DNA of 64,000 nt. Origin: Isoetes taiwanensis. Lineage: Eukaryota; Streptophyta; Lycopodiopsida; Isoetales; Isoetaceae. Location: contig JAJEKV010000003.1 of NCBI GenBank assembly GCA_021234155.1, forward strand, positions 21,434,386 through 21,498,385, in the 5' to 3' direction. The first letter of the stretch is position 1; each line of letters starts with the position of its first letter. This document shows, piece by piece, positions 1 through 12,315 of the stretch. Made by a program: the position numbers and the translations under genes. The notes under the pieces were generated by a model. The model was not told the origin of the DNA, made no database searches, and saw only the letters and a list, made by a program, of their open reading frames with translations.

Positions 1-1665
1 CATGTTAGAGCCACCTTGGCATATTGGAGCCCACGTGGCATGTTGGAGAGCCTAGGTGGCATGTTTGAGCCACCTTGGCATGCGATGGAGCCTAGATGGC
101 ATGTTGGAGCCTAGGTGGCATGTTGGAGCCCACGTGTCATGTTTGAGCCACCTTGGCAAGTTGGAGCATAGGTTGCATGTTGGAGCCCGCATGGCATGTT
201 TGAGCATGTTGGAGCCTAGGTGGCATGTTTGAGCCATTTTGTCATGTCGGAGCCTAGGTGGCATGTTGGAGCCACCTTGGCATGTTTGAGCCTAGTTGGC
301 ATGTTAGAGCCACCTTGGCATGTTGGAGCCCACGTGGCATGTTTGGGACACCTTGGCATGTTGGAGCCTAGATGGCATGTTGGAGCCTAGGTGGCATGTT
401 GGAGCCCATGTGGCATGTTTGAGTCACCTTGGCATGTTGGAGCCTAGGTGGCATGTTGTAGCCCATGTGGCATGTTTGAGCCACCTTGTCATGTTGGAGC
501 CTAGATGGCATGTTTGAGTCTAGGTGGCATGTTGAGCCACAAGGTGGCATGTTTGAGCCAACTTGGCATATTTAAGCCTAGGTGGCATGTTGTGAGCCAC
601 CTTGGCATGTTGGAGCCTAGGTGGCACGTTGGAGCCAACTTGGCATGTTGGAGCTCACGTGGCATGTTGGAGCCCAGGTGGCATGTTGGAGCCTAGGTGG
701 CAATGTTGGAGCCTATGTGGCATGCTAGGTGGCCTGTTGGAGCCCGTGGCATGTGAGGCGTAGGGTGGCATGTTGGAGCCTAGTTGGCATGTTGGAGCCT
801 ACATGGCATGTTGGAGTCTAGGTGGCATGTTTGAGCCACCTTGGCACGCTTGAGCCTAGGTGGCATGTTGGAGCCACCTTGGCATGTTGGAGCCTAGGTG
901 GCATATTGGAGCCTAGGTGGCACGTTGGAGCCTAGGTGGCATGGTAGAGCTCACGTGTTGGAGCCTAGGTGGCATGTTGGAGCCTACGTGGCATGTTGAA
1001 GCCTTATGTTGGAGCCTAGGTGGCATGCTAGGTGGCATGTTTGGAGCCCACGTGGCATGTTGGAGCGTAGGTGGCATGTTGGAGCCTAGGTGGCATGTTT
1101 GAGCCACCTTGGCACGCTTGAGCCTAGGTGGCATGTTGGAGCCTAGGTGGCACGTTGGAGCCTAGGTGGCATGCTAGAGCTCACGAGGCATGTTGGAGCC
1201 TAGGTGGCATGTTGGAGCCTACGTGGCATGTTGAAGCCTTGGTGGCATGTTGGAGCCTAGGTGGCATATTTGAGCCACCTTGCATGCTTGAGCCTAGGTG
1301 GCACGTTGGAGCCAACTTGGCATGTTGGAGCCTATGTGGCATGTTGGAGCTCACGTGGCATGTTGGAGCCCGGTGGCATGTTGGAGCCTAGGTGGCATGC
1401 TAGGTGGCATGTTGGAGCCCACGTGGCATGTTGGAGCGTAGGTGGCATGTTGGAGCCTACGTGGCATGTTGGAGCCTAGGTGGCATATTTGAGCCACCTT
1501 GGCACGCTTGAGCCTAGGTGGCATGTTGGAGCCACCTTGGCATGTTGGAGCCTAGGTGGCATGTTGGAGCCTAGGTGGCACGTTGGAGCCTAGGTGGCAT
1601 GCTAGAGCTCACGAGGCATGTTGGAGCCTATGTGGCATGTTGGAGCTCACATGGCATGTTGGAGA
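1..1665. repeat. 19-bp minisatellite array, about 87 units
   Basis: The monomer is GGCATGTTGGAGCCTAGGT (19 bp) and repeats without break from the window edge to about 1665. Units differ mainly in the last seven bases (CCTAGGT, CCCACGT, CCTACGT, or CACCTT with TTTGAG before it). A few units are deleted or shifted, for example around 740-770 and 1000-1030. Higher-order blocks recur: the segment around 1085-1260 reappears around 1500-1640. Open frames on both strands across this block are products of the repeat and not genes. The array continues off the left edge. Confidence 0.95.
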
Positions 1666-1848
1666 GGCCAGACCCCAGGAGACGGACATCACAAAGGTTA
1701 CCGAGGCAGGCTTTCCTACTAGTGCTCCTCCGGGAGGGCAAATGCCAACGCCTCCCTTCCCGGAGCCCGGTTTCCCATCCGACCGTTGAATCCACTCTTC
1801 AAGTAACCTGCTTCAAGCAGGTTCAAAAAAATTCAAGATCTGTCCGAG
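1666..1848. other. short unique spacer, no gene seen
   Basis: Non-repetitive sequence between the minisatellite and the inverted repeat. No coding or RNA signal was recognised. Confidence 0.5.
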
Positions 1849-3247
1849 AGAACATATCAAACCGCAAAGTGTCCTGCAGTCGACCATGTAGAAAGCCACG
1901 TGCTTTGTCGTTTGGGCAGTACAAAGGCTCCGGAATGGAGATTTGACTTCTCCATGTCATCCGAAACAGTGAAATTACCCTAGGGACCAAGTTATACGGT
2001 CATCTTTTGCAGCAAAAGAAACACGAACCCTCTACATGGCAGTATTCTGCACCCTCCGCTAAGGCCAATTCACTACGAACGTGTTAGACATGAGCTACTT
2101 TGGCGCTTCCTAGAGCAGGGGTGGTCTTCTGCCCACGAAACTTGGTCTCCAGGGTAATGTCGATGTTTCGAGTTCGTTGGCAGAGTCAGATCACAGTTCC
2201 GGGGTGGGACAATTGCCCGTCTGTGGCCAGGGACCTTCCAGAGAGGACATTTTGGGTCGAACTGCTTCTGGAAGGTTTTAGGGCTCCGTCTTCTGGCGTC
2301 AACGCCCTCCCACTACCTCATGACATTGTGCAAGATCCTGGTCCAATCTGGCTAGGGTATGGCCTCCAAAACGTAAACCCTGTGCCTTGCTAGGTTATTG
2401 TAGGGTTTACGTTATGGAGGCCAAAATGTGGTCAGTTGCACTTGGGATCTGGTGTACCTTTTTCAAACATGTATGCGGAGCCATGGCAACTGAAATAACA
2501 GAGTTTGGATCTATTGGCGATCCCGAATCATTCCAAAAAAATACTACAAAATGTGTTCTTGACTTCTAATTGCGACACTGGGAGGAGGGTAAATCCAAAC
2601 CCCATTTCGTCAGTTTCTATTGCTTCTTGTTTTCAACTGCAGCTTCTCGACCATGTCTCAAGTGCAACTGAATAAAACTCGACCTCCATAACGTAAACCC
2701 TACAATAACCTAGCAACGCACATGGTTTACGTTTTGGAGGCCATACCCTAGCCAGATTGGACCAGGATCTTGCACAATGTCATGAGGTAGTGGGAGGGCG
2801 TTGACGCCAGAAGACGGAGCCCTAAAACCTTCCAGAAGCAGTTCGACCCAAAATGTCCTCTCTGGAAGGTCCCTGGCCACAGACGGGCAATTGTCCCACC
2901 CCGGAACTGTGATCTGACTCTGCCAACGAACTCGAAACATCGACATTACCCTGGAGACCAAGTTTCGTGGGCAGAAGACCACCCCTGCTCCAGGAAGCGC
3001 CAAAGTAGCTCATGCCCAACACGTTCGTAGTGAATTGGCCTTAGCGGAGGGTGCAGAATGTAGAGGGGTTTGTGTTTCTTTTGCTGCAAAAAATGACCGT
3101 GTAACTTGGTCCCTAGGGTAATTTCGCTGTTTCGGACAACATGGCAAAGTCAAATCTCCATTCCGGAGCCTTTGTACTGCCCGAACAACAAAACACTTGG
3201 GTTTCTACACGGTCGACTGCAGGACACTTTGCGGTTTGATATGTTCT
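1849..3247. repeat. large inverted repeat (foldback), arms ~570 bp
   Basis: The left arm (1849-2420) is the near-exact reverse complement of the right arm (2683-3247), with a 262-bp unrelated spacer (2421-2682). The same 97-residue reading frame appears on + at 2100 and on - at 3003 with only one or two changes, so the arms are highly similar over this part. The outer ends share AGAACATATCAAACCGC. The inner end is a shared GGTTTACGTTATGGAGG, which itself forms a smaller hairpin with a nearby copy in the arm. A transcript would fold into a very long duplex. It could be a foldback transposon or an inverted duplication giving rise to small RNAs. No transposase is present. Confidence 0.9.
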
Positions 3248-3409
3248 TAGTGCAAATCGTCTAAGTGCAATAAGTTATCTTGTTTTTCAAAGAACCATTG
3301 CATTCTTAGAAAGAACCATTGGATAAGATAAATTAGATACAATTAAAACCATTGGATGACGTGGATAACTATTGGATTGTCTATAGCGAACCTTAGTACC
3401 AACTAGATG

Positions 3410-3905
3410 TAGGCATGGTTTAATGGTTCCACTAATGATATCCAAAATGGGGGGATAATGTTAGGATATTGCATAGTCTTGCCATTTTATAATGCTTGGG
3501 GATTTGTTGCAATGGTCCTATTCCCCATAAACAATTACATCTCAAATTCTTAATGGTCTAAATTATACCAAGATGTAGGAACGGTTTAATGGTGTTCCAC
3601 TAACGATATCCAAAATGGGGGAATAATGTTAGGATATTGCATGGTCTTGCCATTTTAATGCTTGGGGATTTGTTGCAATGGTCCTATCCTCCAAAAAAAA
3701 ATACATCTCACAATTCTTAATGGTTTGTTATGCAAAAATGTAGGCGTGGTTTAATGGTCTTTCTCTAACAATATCCAAAATGTTAGGATATTGTTAGAAT
3801 TTTGCGTGGTCCTATGACATTAATGCTTAGGGATTTGTTGCAGCGGTCCTGCACTTCCTCAAGGAATACGAATCAAATTCTTGATGGTTTTGTTATGCAA
3901 AAATA
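3410..3905. repeat. tandem repeat, ~166 bp x 3
   Basis: Three diverged units, with the shared phrase ATATCCAAAATG at about 3439, 3606 and 3771. Each unit also contains TTAGGATATTG and GGGGATTTGTTGCA or close variants. No coding potential was recognised. Confidence 0.85.
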
Positions 3906-3994
3906 GGTGTTAAGTAATTGAAGTAACTTGTCTTACATGGAATACTAGTATAAGGACATGTGATCGTGCATGTGCAGCAAATCGTGCACATGTA

Positions 3995-4460
3995 GCAAAT
4001 CAAGTACTCTGTCCTACCACTATAAAGACCCGTGATATGGAAGGATAGGACATGTAGAGAATCAAGTATTCTTTCCTACTTCTATAAAGACATGTGACAA
4101 TAGAAGTATTACACATGTCGTAATTCATGTATTCTTTCCTACAATGCCTTAGCAAAAAGTACTCTGTCCTACTACTATAAAGACATGTGACATGGAAGCA
4201 TACGACATGTAGAGAATCAAGTATTCTTTCCTACTTCTATAAAGACATGTGACAATAGACGTATTACACATGTCGTAATTCATGTATTCTTTCCTACAAT
4301 GCCTTAGCAAATAAAGTACTCTGTCCTACTACTATAAAGACATGTGAATGGAAGTATAGGACATGTAGAGAATCAAATATTCTTTCCTACATCTATAAAG
4401 ACATGTGACAATAGAATTATTAGACATGTAGAAATTCAAGTATTCTTTCCTACAGTGGAT
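3995..4460. repeat. tandem repeat, ~156 bp x 3
   Basis: AGTACTCTGTCCTAC starts units at about 4003, 4158 and 4315. Each unit has two smaller sub-repeats built on CTATAAAGACATGTGA and TATTCTTTCCTAC. No gene was seen. The block sits just outside the candidate transposon that begins at 4663. Confidence 0.85.
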
Positions 4461-4662
4461 TGTATTATTAAACGACATGTCACAATTGAAGAAACTACAA
4501 AACAACAGTGGATGTTTTAGTCCACTGAAAAAAGAACACCATTATCGAACAAAACCATACCTCCACAAATCCACATGTAGGATTCTTTGAAAACAGGACA
4601 TGTAGACCTACCAAAACTGATGTTTTCAACAGTGGACCAAAAACCGGGGTGAGTGTGCAACA

Positions 4663-4689
4663 GGGCATACGCACAATATTGGGGGGCAA
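4663..4689 (+). repeat. left terminal inverted repeat of candidate transposon
   Basis: 27 bp, matching the reverse complement of 12814-12840 at about 23 positions. The inner 19 bases (4671-4689) match perfectly. It is preceded by AACA. Confidence 0.7.
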
Positions 4690-4910
4690 TTTTAAGGACG
4701 CCGACATTGGGTGCTGGGGGGGTGCTTTTGGCCTTTTTTCCTAATTTTAGACTCCATTATCGATTTAGGTTTTATGAGCGCCAAACTGCTCGAGCAATTT
4801 GAGGAGAGATCGTTGGCCCGCCAAGAGCATCCTCTCAAAATGATGATACCCCGCCAAATCTGTCTTCCCCATTCGAAGATGCACTTCTTCCTATTTTTTT
4901 TCAAGAAGAG

Positions 4911-7900
4911 ATGGATTTGGTTGAACGTTTTGCTGCCGAATTTGAAGCAAAATTCGAAATCTTGATCGAACTGGTGGCAAAGGACACGGGCTTCGATTTG
5001 GAGTCTGAAATACCAGATATAAGGGTGCCAGAGTTTGTGCCATCCACTGTTGTCGTTGCCAGTGAATTAACAGATTTAGGAGAAGGATTGCCTTCCCCTT
5101 CAATTTCGCCTGTTAAAAGAGTTTCATCTCCCATTTGGTTTTTGAAAGGTCTGCATTGGACACACTTGTTGTGATTGCATTCGTGTTAAGCGCAAATGTT
5201 TATCACCAAAATGACTTGCGGGAAGATTATGTCCGCCAAAAAGAAGAATGCAAAGGAAAAGAAGAGCCGAAAGATTGGCACAAGAATCAGCTGCAACCCC
5301 TCATAGATTGGCCACTAGAACCAAACAGAAATTGGCAAAAGATATTTTGGATAATATTCATAATGTGTGCAAAAATTTGTTTCAAGATGATAGGGATGAG
5401 ATATTAGCAAGAACAGGTCAAGGATTACCTCAAATTGGCATCATGGGCCACAAAGAATTTTGGCGGTCAGGGATGTTGTTGATAATGTTAAGAGCAGTCT
5501 TCAAAACAACAAGCTAAGAAGGAATCATGACATTACTCATGCAAGATCATCTACACTTTTAATGGCTGTCAACAATTCCAACAATAAGTCTCGTATTGCA
5601 AAGATATTGAACATAAAGAGAAAGGCTGTTTATGCTGCTTTGGACAAGAAGAGAGCAGCTGCAATTGGTGGACCTTGGTCCATGTTTAAAAGGAAAAATA
5701 GGAGTGACAAACTTTCTGTTGGTGATCGAGAGAAGGTATACAACTACTGGATTTCCAACACCAGGGTTTCCCCTAACAAGAAGCAAGTTGTGAAGCTTAG
5801 AAGATGCAACGAAGGCTTGAAGACTCAGAAACCCTACAGATTGCATCCGATTCATTTTTTGGAAGAATCTCAGGTTTTGAGATCTCTAACTCTGATTTTT
5901 TATTCAATTCCAATGCTTTGTCTTCTTTATTTTCTTCTTCACTATGTTGCATATTACATGCATTTCCTACATGCAAATTCTAAGCACATGCATTTAACAG
6001 TTCTGCAAAGAAAGTTTTAACGAGTTCATTTTTTCATTTAGGTTGTATTTTACAAAAAATTTCAGAAAGAGCACCCTGACATGAAGATTGGATTGAGGAG
6101 GTTTGAATCTTTGAAACCTTTGTTTGTTAGGAGATTGAAAGATCGAGAAACTTGCATGTGCATTTATCACATGAAGATGGAATTTGTAAGGCAGACTTTG
6201 AATAGAATTAGAAGAGATCCAAACACACATGGGCCAAATTGTGCTTGCAAGTGTACAGTTTGTGGTAAGGGAGACCTTTGTGAAGCAAAAGACAAAACAT
6301 TTAACAGTGTAAGTGAACTATGGAGGTCACTGGTCTGTTGTAAGGCAGAGGAGGAGATTTGGCACAAGGCAAAATGCCTTAAGCTTGACTGCACTTTTTG
6401 TGGTATCAAGAAACTAAGAAGATGTCCAAGGGAGAAGAGTGCATTGAGAACTATCGATTGGAAGAACTTTGAGAAGGTATTTCTGCCTGTACCAATTGTT
6501 TTCCAATTGTTTACTTGCCAATTGAATGGTAGTGCTCAAAACAGATTTTTTGGCTCTGTTTGGTGGTATTCATACTGTTTTTTGTCAACACAGGTTAAGG
6601 AGACAATAAAGAAGTCTGTAGGCAAAGAGGGAAAAATCATAGAGAAGACAAAAGACATTATGAGGCTTGTGTACAAGACAACTACCTTGAAGGAGTTCAT
6701 GACACATGCTGATGGTGTTATCAAACAGTTTATCCCACATAATTACACAGCCAGATGGCAAGCAGATCAGTTCAAGAACTGTCTTCAATCTTTTCCAAAA
6801 GGTACTATGGTTTCTGTTATAGACTTTGCCGAGAATTTCTCTTTCAAAGTTCAGCAGGAAATCCAGAGCATGCATTGGCATAACGACCAATGTTCTATAT
6901 TAGTTCATATTACATACAGGCATGCTTTAGATGGAGAGATCCCAAATATCAAGGTTGGGGATAGAAAGATTGTCAAAGAAACACATTTCTACATATCTGA
7001 TGACAAGAAACATGATAGTTTGTTTGTCCACAGTTTGCAAAGTCATCATGACTTTTTATTGAGCAAGGGAGTACACTTGTCTAAACATGTGTTCGGGTCC
7101 GATGGATGTGCTTCCAGTTCAAATCTTCTAGGGCTTTTTTTTTTCTTCTTAGGCAGATTCTATAAGTTGACGGGGATTAAGATGCAAAGTGGAACTTTTT
7201 TGCTTCATCACATGGGAAAGGGGAACATGACGGTGCTGGAGCTGTAATAAAGAGAATTTTGACAAGTGAAATGCTCAAACGAGACAGCACTCCCTTGAGG
7301 AATGCACAAGATGTTGTGAACTTCCCGATTTGGTATTTTAGCTCCAAACCTGTCTTTGAAAGAGACTAACATAAACAGTCAATACTTTGTCTTTCTTTTT
7401 TGGTCGCTTATTACTTCTCAATTTGCTACTAACTGTTTGTCACTCCAACATTAGGTTCTTTTGGCTTGTGAAGCTAGGTGATGTTAATAGGGACATGCAA
7501 TATGATTGTGAGACTCTCAAAGGCACAACAAAGATACATACAATCAGGCCATACTGCAAAGACAGGCCTCTTGAAGTGGCACACAGGCATCTGTCATGTT
7601 TTTGCGATTCATTGGGCGTAACTGTGGTCCAAGTGTAGACATGCATCTCGGCTTTGAGAGTATGCACATGAAACTTTATTTCCTATGGAGGTGGTAGAAG
7701 AGGCATCCAGAACTCATGTACAGTATGAAGGGGACAATCAGTGGAAGGCAGAAATGGTTGATGTAGGTGACAACTTTGTTGTCAATGCTGAGGAGGGCAA
7801 TGAAGAAAATGTTGATTTTTGGATCATTAAGTGCACTGAACCTAAACACACCGTGGAACGTGCATTTAAGGACCATCGGGGCTGTAAATTCAACAAAAGG

Positions 7901-8211
7901 TGAAATTGTATTGTCGGTAAGTATTACAAGAACATTGGAGATGGTAAATACGAAGCGTTGTTACACAACATGCCCTGAAGTAACCGCTATTCCCACCTTA
8001 TAGTGTGTGCAAAAAGTTGAATTACAGTGAAGAGTTGATGAGGAACATGTATACTTCCTTTCAAATGAGGCACATGAACAAATTGTTGAGTATTTGCCTC
8101 CTCCAACATCCGAGGTACTTCTTGCCAGCCCAAGCACGTAAGAGGTTTGATGCCACAATAAAGGTTTGCTGCATTGGACTTAGATTAAACCATTTGCGAA
8201 GCAGATCTTAA
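4911..8211 (+). pseudogene. decayed multi-exon transposase-like gene
   Basis: Pieces in order: a start at 4911 (acidic N-terminus, MDLVERFAAEFEAKFE), basic segments at 5248-5517 and 5460-5873, intron 5874-6041 (GT-AG), exon 6042-6476, intron 6477-6593 (117 bp), a long exon to about 7260, an intron ending near 7452, then exons to about 8200. The exon from 6042 has a cysteine cluster (CACKCTVCGKGDLC, then CCKAEEE, CTFCGIKK) resembling zinc ligands. Later come VIDFAENFS, FGSDGCAS and HMGKG, matching acidic motifs of a transposase-like family known from plants and animals (recalled from similarity only). The frame breaks near 5458, 7113, in the T-run at 7135-7144, near 7188 and near 7915. A C-terminal piece, LSCFCDS, also resembles the family. 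The gene is therefore inactive, unless the breaks are sequencing errors, since some lie at homopolymers. Confidence 0.7.
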
Positions 8212-9409
8212 GTACAAAATCTGTACTTACTTTAGGGTTCTTTGAGCAAAGGCTCAAACAATGTCTTGGAATCTGATATACATTGCAAATTGGAAGCAAT
8301 TTCTTCAACTCTTGTCATTTTCTATAAAATTTTTGGTAATATGTGCTCGGACATAAATTTTTATCTCTTAATGACATGATTGAACCTTTGCTTTTAACAT
8401 ATTTCTGCCTTTCTAGTAGTGGACTGCTTGTAATGGAATTTGCTGAGGTCTGCTTGTACAAAGAATTACTTGCATCCACATTATTGTGAATTTTTTAGAT
8501 GTGCATTTGGCTACATGTTGAAAAGACAAGCTCCAGTGAAGAACATATCGACCAGAATCTTATCCTCTTGGAAAATGTGTAAAACTTAGCTAATTGTGCA
8601 AAATATGTAATCGTTAACCCTCTTTTGTGTGTGTTGCTAGACTACCCTTGATTTAGACTGAAGAATGTTTACTTTGTAAACTTGACAAACAGATCTGACA
8701 TTGAAAGAACATTAAATGACTCCAACTTGGTAAAGAGACCAAGCCAAGAGTCTACCTAGCTTTGTTGGGACTTAGGCAATTGGCACTTGGCATTGTTGGG
8801 ACTTAGGCAATTTGAGCACACTAAAGCAAATTTTCACACTTAAGCAATTTGCACTATCTTAAGGAAATTTGCACATTAGCACTACACTTAAGCAAATTTG
8901 CACTACACTTCAGCAAATTTGCACATTAGCACTACACTTAAGATATTTGCACTACACTTAAGCAAATTCAAAGGTTGAAAGTGAAATTAAGTTTCATATA
9001 TTGAAGTTCAGCAGATTCAAAGCTTCGAAGTGAAATTCAGTTTGCTTATTGCATATATTGCAATAACGTTTGCAAATTCAGCTTTCAGTTTCACACAGTT
9101 TCACGTGTGTGAATCTAGAACTGTATGTTCCTAAAACTGTCTGAATCTAACACTGTGTCCTGTTGACATTCAGAGCCTGTTTGTAAAAGCATAGAAAGTA
9201 CAAATTCATTCCTTGAAAAGCCTGTTTTCATTCATTAAAAAATTGTATGCACATTGTCAAAAAAAACAGACTTCTTCAAAAAAGATCCGTAGAGCCGAAA
9301 ATGAAGCTTCATAGCCTAGCCATATTGCAGTCTCCATCAGTCTGCAGTGAAAAGATGCACAATTGTTAACAAACACAGTTGGTAAACATACAGAATAAGA
9401 AGCATTTGC
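8212..9409. other. region between the convergent genes, with short A-rich repeats
   Basis: No gene was seen. Between about 8715 and 9000 there are repeated motifs such as AAGCAAATTTGCAC and CACTACACTTAAG, and GGGACTTAGGCAATTTG or variants occur near 8766. These are degenerate short repeats, probably the shared 3' flanks of the two genes. Confidence 0.5.
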
Positions 9410-9599
9410 CTAACCTGGTATGTTTAGAGTAACTGCCTTCTCTACATATTGTTCAAGAGTCATGTCTTCTTCATCACTTTCCTCGTCAGATTTGGGAAGC
9501 TCAGGTGTGGGATCTTCATGTGTGGGATCTTCAGGTTTATTTGCAGATACAGCACCTTTAGAAACATCACTTGCTTGCACAACTGGCATGCTTTGATCA

Positions 9600-9800
9600 A
9601 AGTGCATCTCATCAACAGTTGGAGACTGGGGAATGATTGGCATTTCAGGAACAATTGGCATTGGTGGAATGATTGGCATCTCAGGAACAATGGGCATTGG
9701 TGGAATGATTGGTATTTCAGGAACTGGTGTAGCAGAAATAGATGGCATGGTAGGAATAGTTGCCATTGCAGGAATAGATGGCATTGTAGGCACTGCTCGT
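9600..9800 (-). repeat. 36-bp coding repeat (Pro/Met/Ile-rich)
   Basis: On the - strand, units coding for PEMPIIPPMPIV repeat within the last exon of the accessory gene, at about 9633, 9669 and 9705 with a degenerate continuation to about 9790. They keep the frame. Confidence 0.8.
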
Positions 9801-10473
9801 ATTGATTCAACTGCAGCATTAGCAGCACCTAAATCTATGCAGAGGTCTTCAATTTGGCTTCCACATGCTTCTGCATTTTGCACCAAGCCACCTGTTGGCA
9901 CTGTTGCAGAATCGAACCACATGTTTGCAATCTGGCTGGAGTTAAAAGACTCAGCTGGATTGCTCAATGTAGCTTCTGCCAAACAAAAGTGAAATGTTCA
10001 AACTATTAATTTCAAATCAAACATTAAATGTATCCTACATTAAGCACATACCTGAGAGTTCTTTCTCACATTGTGCACTCTTGATACATACATTGGCAGA
10101 TTTTTTAGCATACTTCCTCACTAATTTCCCTTTAGGAGTTGGATTCTCACAGGCAGGAGTCTCTCTAGCAGGAGTCTCTTTGGCAGATTTCTTCAAAGCC
10201 TGCTTAGCACCTGCACCCTTCTTATAAGGACCTCTCTTCTTTCCATTTTTTGGCACATCTGAAAGCAAAAACATGTGGTTAAACTTGATTCATTTCACAA
10301 AAACACCTCTCATTAAAAAGGGCAGCAAATAATAACCTAAACTTTTTAGGCTTGCCTTTTCTCTCATTTGGAAGCTTGGCCACAATAACTACATCACTAA
10401 CAGCAGGTGCAGCATTTGCCCCTTCCTTTTCAACTGGTGGGATATTTTCAAGATCAACATCATTTGCAGCAGC

Positions 10474-11100
10474 TGTCTTGTCTTCTCCTCTTCTCCTTCT
10501 TGTGGAAACTACTGCAACAAGAATAAAAATGTTAAGAAGAAAGTTTTTGAATTACAAAATGCAAGTTGACATTTGCTTGCCTTTCTGTGGCGAAGTGTTT
10601 TGAAGATCAAGATCATCTGCAAAGTTTTGCCTTGTCTTCTCCTCTTCTCCTTCTTGTGGAAACTACTGCAACAAGAATAAAAATGTTAAGAAGAAAGTTT
10701 TTGAATTACAAAATACAAGTTGACATTTGCTTGCCTTTTCGCGGGCGAGGTGTTTTGAAGATCAAGATCATCTGCAAAGACATCAGTATTGTCTTCTCCT
10801 CTTCTCTTTCCGGGTGGAAACAACGCAATAAGAATAAAAATGTTAAGAAGAAAGTTTTTGAAATACGAATGCAAGTTGACATTTGCTTGCCTTTTACGTG
10901 GCGAGTTGTTTTGAAGATCAAGATCTTCGCAGCAAACATCTTGTGTAATACGGTCTTCTCCTCTTCTCTTTCTTGTGGAAATTACTGCAATAACAAAAAA
11001 ATATATTATTAATAAAGTTTTTAAATTACAAATTGAAATTGACATTTGCTTGCCTTTCTGTGGTGATGTCATTGACCGGGTTAAAGGTCTCTTACCCTGA
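10474..11100 (-). repeat. tandemly duplicated exon+intron unit, ~155 bp x 4
   Basis: The phrase CTTCTCCTCTTCTC recurs at about 10480, 10637, 10795 and 10955 (+ strand). On the - strand each unit holds an acceptor (TGCAG, or a diverged form), an exon coding for a peptide like STRKRRGED and DLDLQN..SP.KR, and a candidate donor of the form AAG|GCAAGC. Four copies differ by small indels. The - frame stays open across several units by read-through (10686-11165). Exon duplication has lengthened an acidic/basic low-complexity segment. Confidence 0.75.
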
Positions 11101-12315
11101 CCCTGTACAATATCAGCATCTTCCTCTTCTTCTTCAAAGATCATCTTGATTTGGATCTTACGCACTCTCCTTAATAGGTAAGAAGTCTAGGTATCCAAGT
11201 TCAAAGATACAACTCTCTCGGTATATCTTGTTTGCAAACCATGCATTGTAGGTTTTCCACACATTGCTGGAAACAAAAGAGGTGATATTTGTGTCCACAA
11301 ACCAATTGGACAAACATGCTATAAGATGGACTAAAAGCAAAGCCACAAACTTGGCAACCATCTTCAAAATTGATAACAAAGGTGCTGCTGGACTAGGGTT
11401 TTACAATGCTTGTGCTCATAAAATTATCCCCAAGCACTGCAGATTTTTAACCTTCACCTTGTAATCATCAAAATACTGCAATCTTAGCCGCAAGTCAGGT
11501 TCTTAGATCCATTAGTTGCTGGTCCAAATCTGCACTATTATCGCCTTTGCCTCTTCCTTTTCAAAATCGTGAGCAATGACAAACCAAGCTTTGATTCATC
11601 TTGACAAAGATTTCCAAGGGCCCTGGTCTTCATCGGACATGCTTCTACAAGATCTTCAATCATTACTTTAGTTTTCTTCAATCTATCCGAGATGCGAAGT
11701 TTGCCTCATCAAAGCCCGCCATCAAGCCCTCAACTCGATTTTTCGAAACTCCGGCTCTCGATCTTCGTTTTTGTATACGTGAAATTGATTCTTCAAAACC
11801 TAACATGTCGGGTCTCTAAAGAAGAAACACCCATACTAATGTTCTTCAAAGCAATCTCCTCCATATCCGTTTTTATGTCTCTTGTTTCTATTGGAAATCT
11901 TAATTCTTTCAAAGGCAAATGTAGCCCAATCCAACATATACTTACCGGGGTTTTTCTTGACTCTTGAGTGTCGAGTTTTGCCATGCAAATGCACGGGCAA
12001 AAATAGTTCTAGCTTCATTGTTCTTTCGGATCAAACCGATAGATTTTCTTGATCAATACCTTCATCGATTCTCAAACTCGGCCTAATGCAAGACACTTTT
12101 ATTTTGTTATCCTTCTTTACTTCTTGAGACCAAACTGTCAAAAAATCCGACTTAGGGCAATCTGTCCAAGTGTGATCGCAAGGATCTTTGCCCTCATTGC
12201 ACAAGCCACGATATTGGACAAACTCCTCATTGTGTAAGCTATCTTCATCCGCAAAATAAATAGAAGGTAAATCGAGGAGAAATGAGGTCGGATCATAACG
12301 GATAAATAAGAACAT

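Larger units (their letters stand above)
9410..12315 (-). pseudogene. multi-exon gene of unknown function, partner of the transposase
   Basis: Reads right to left. The first recognisable coding block is 12315-12031 (begins MFLFIRYDPTSFLLDLPSIY), followed in shifted frames by 12018-11836 and 11379-11158 (LSNWFVDTNITSFVSSNVW). Then come the repeated exons of 11165-10336, an exon near 10259-10050 (lysine-rich, VPKNGKKRGPYKKGAGAKQ) and a last exon near 9975-9410. The last exon has a proline/methionine repeat (PEMPIIPPMPIV, repeated) and an acidic tail (SDEESDEEDM). Splice sites are visible: CTCAG|GTATGT after the lysine-rich exon and TTTGGCAG before the last exon. Frame changes near 11160 and between 11836 and 12031 indicate decay. 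The acidic, basic and proline-rich composition resembles accessory proteins of plant transposons. I do not recognise the family. Confidence 0.5.

Noticed and set aside
52-1946. Open frames on both strands over the minisatellite
   Set aside because: They only translate the 19-bp repeat in different frames.
2100-3003. 97-residue protein on both strands
   Set aside because: Present because the two arms of the inverted repeat are near-identical; no family resemblance and no supporting gene signals.
9960-10020. CRISPR-like or prokaryotic operon structures
   Set aside because: Introns, telomere repeat and transposon types show a plant nuclear genome.
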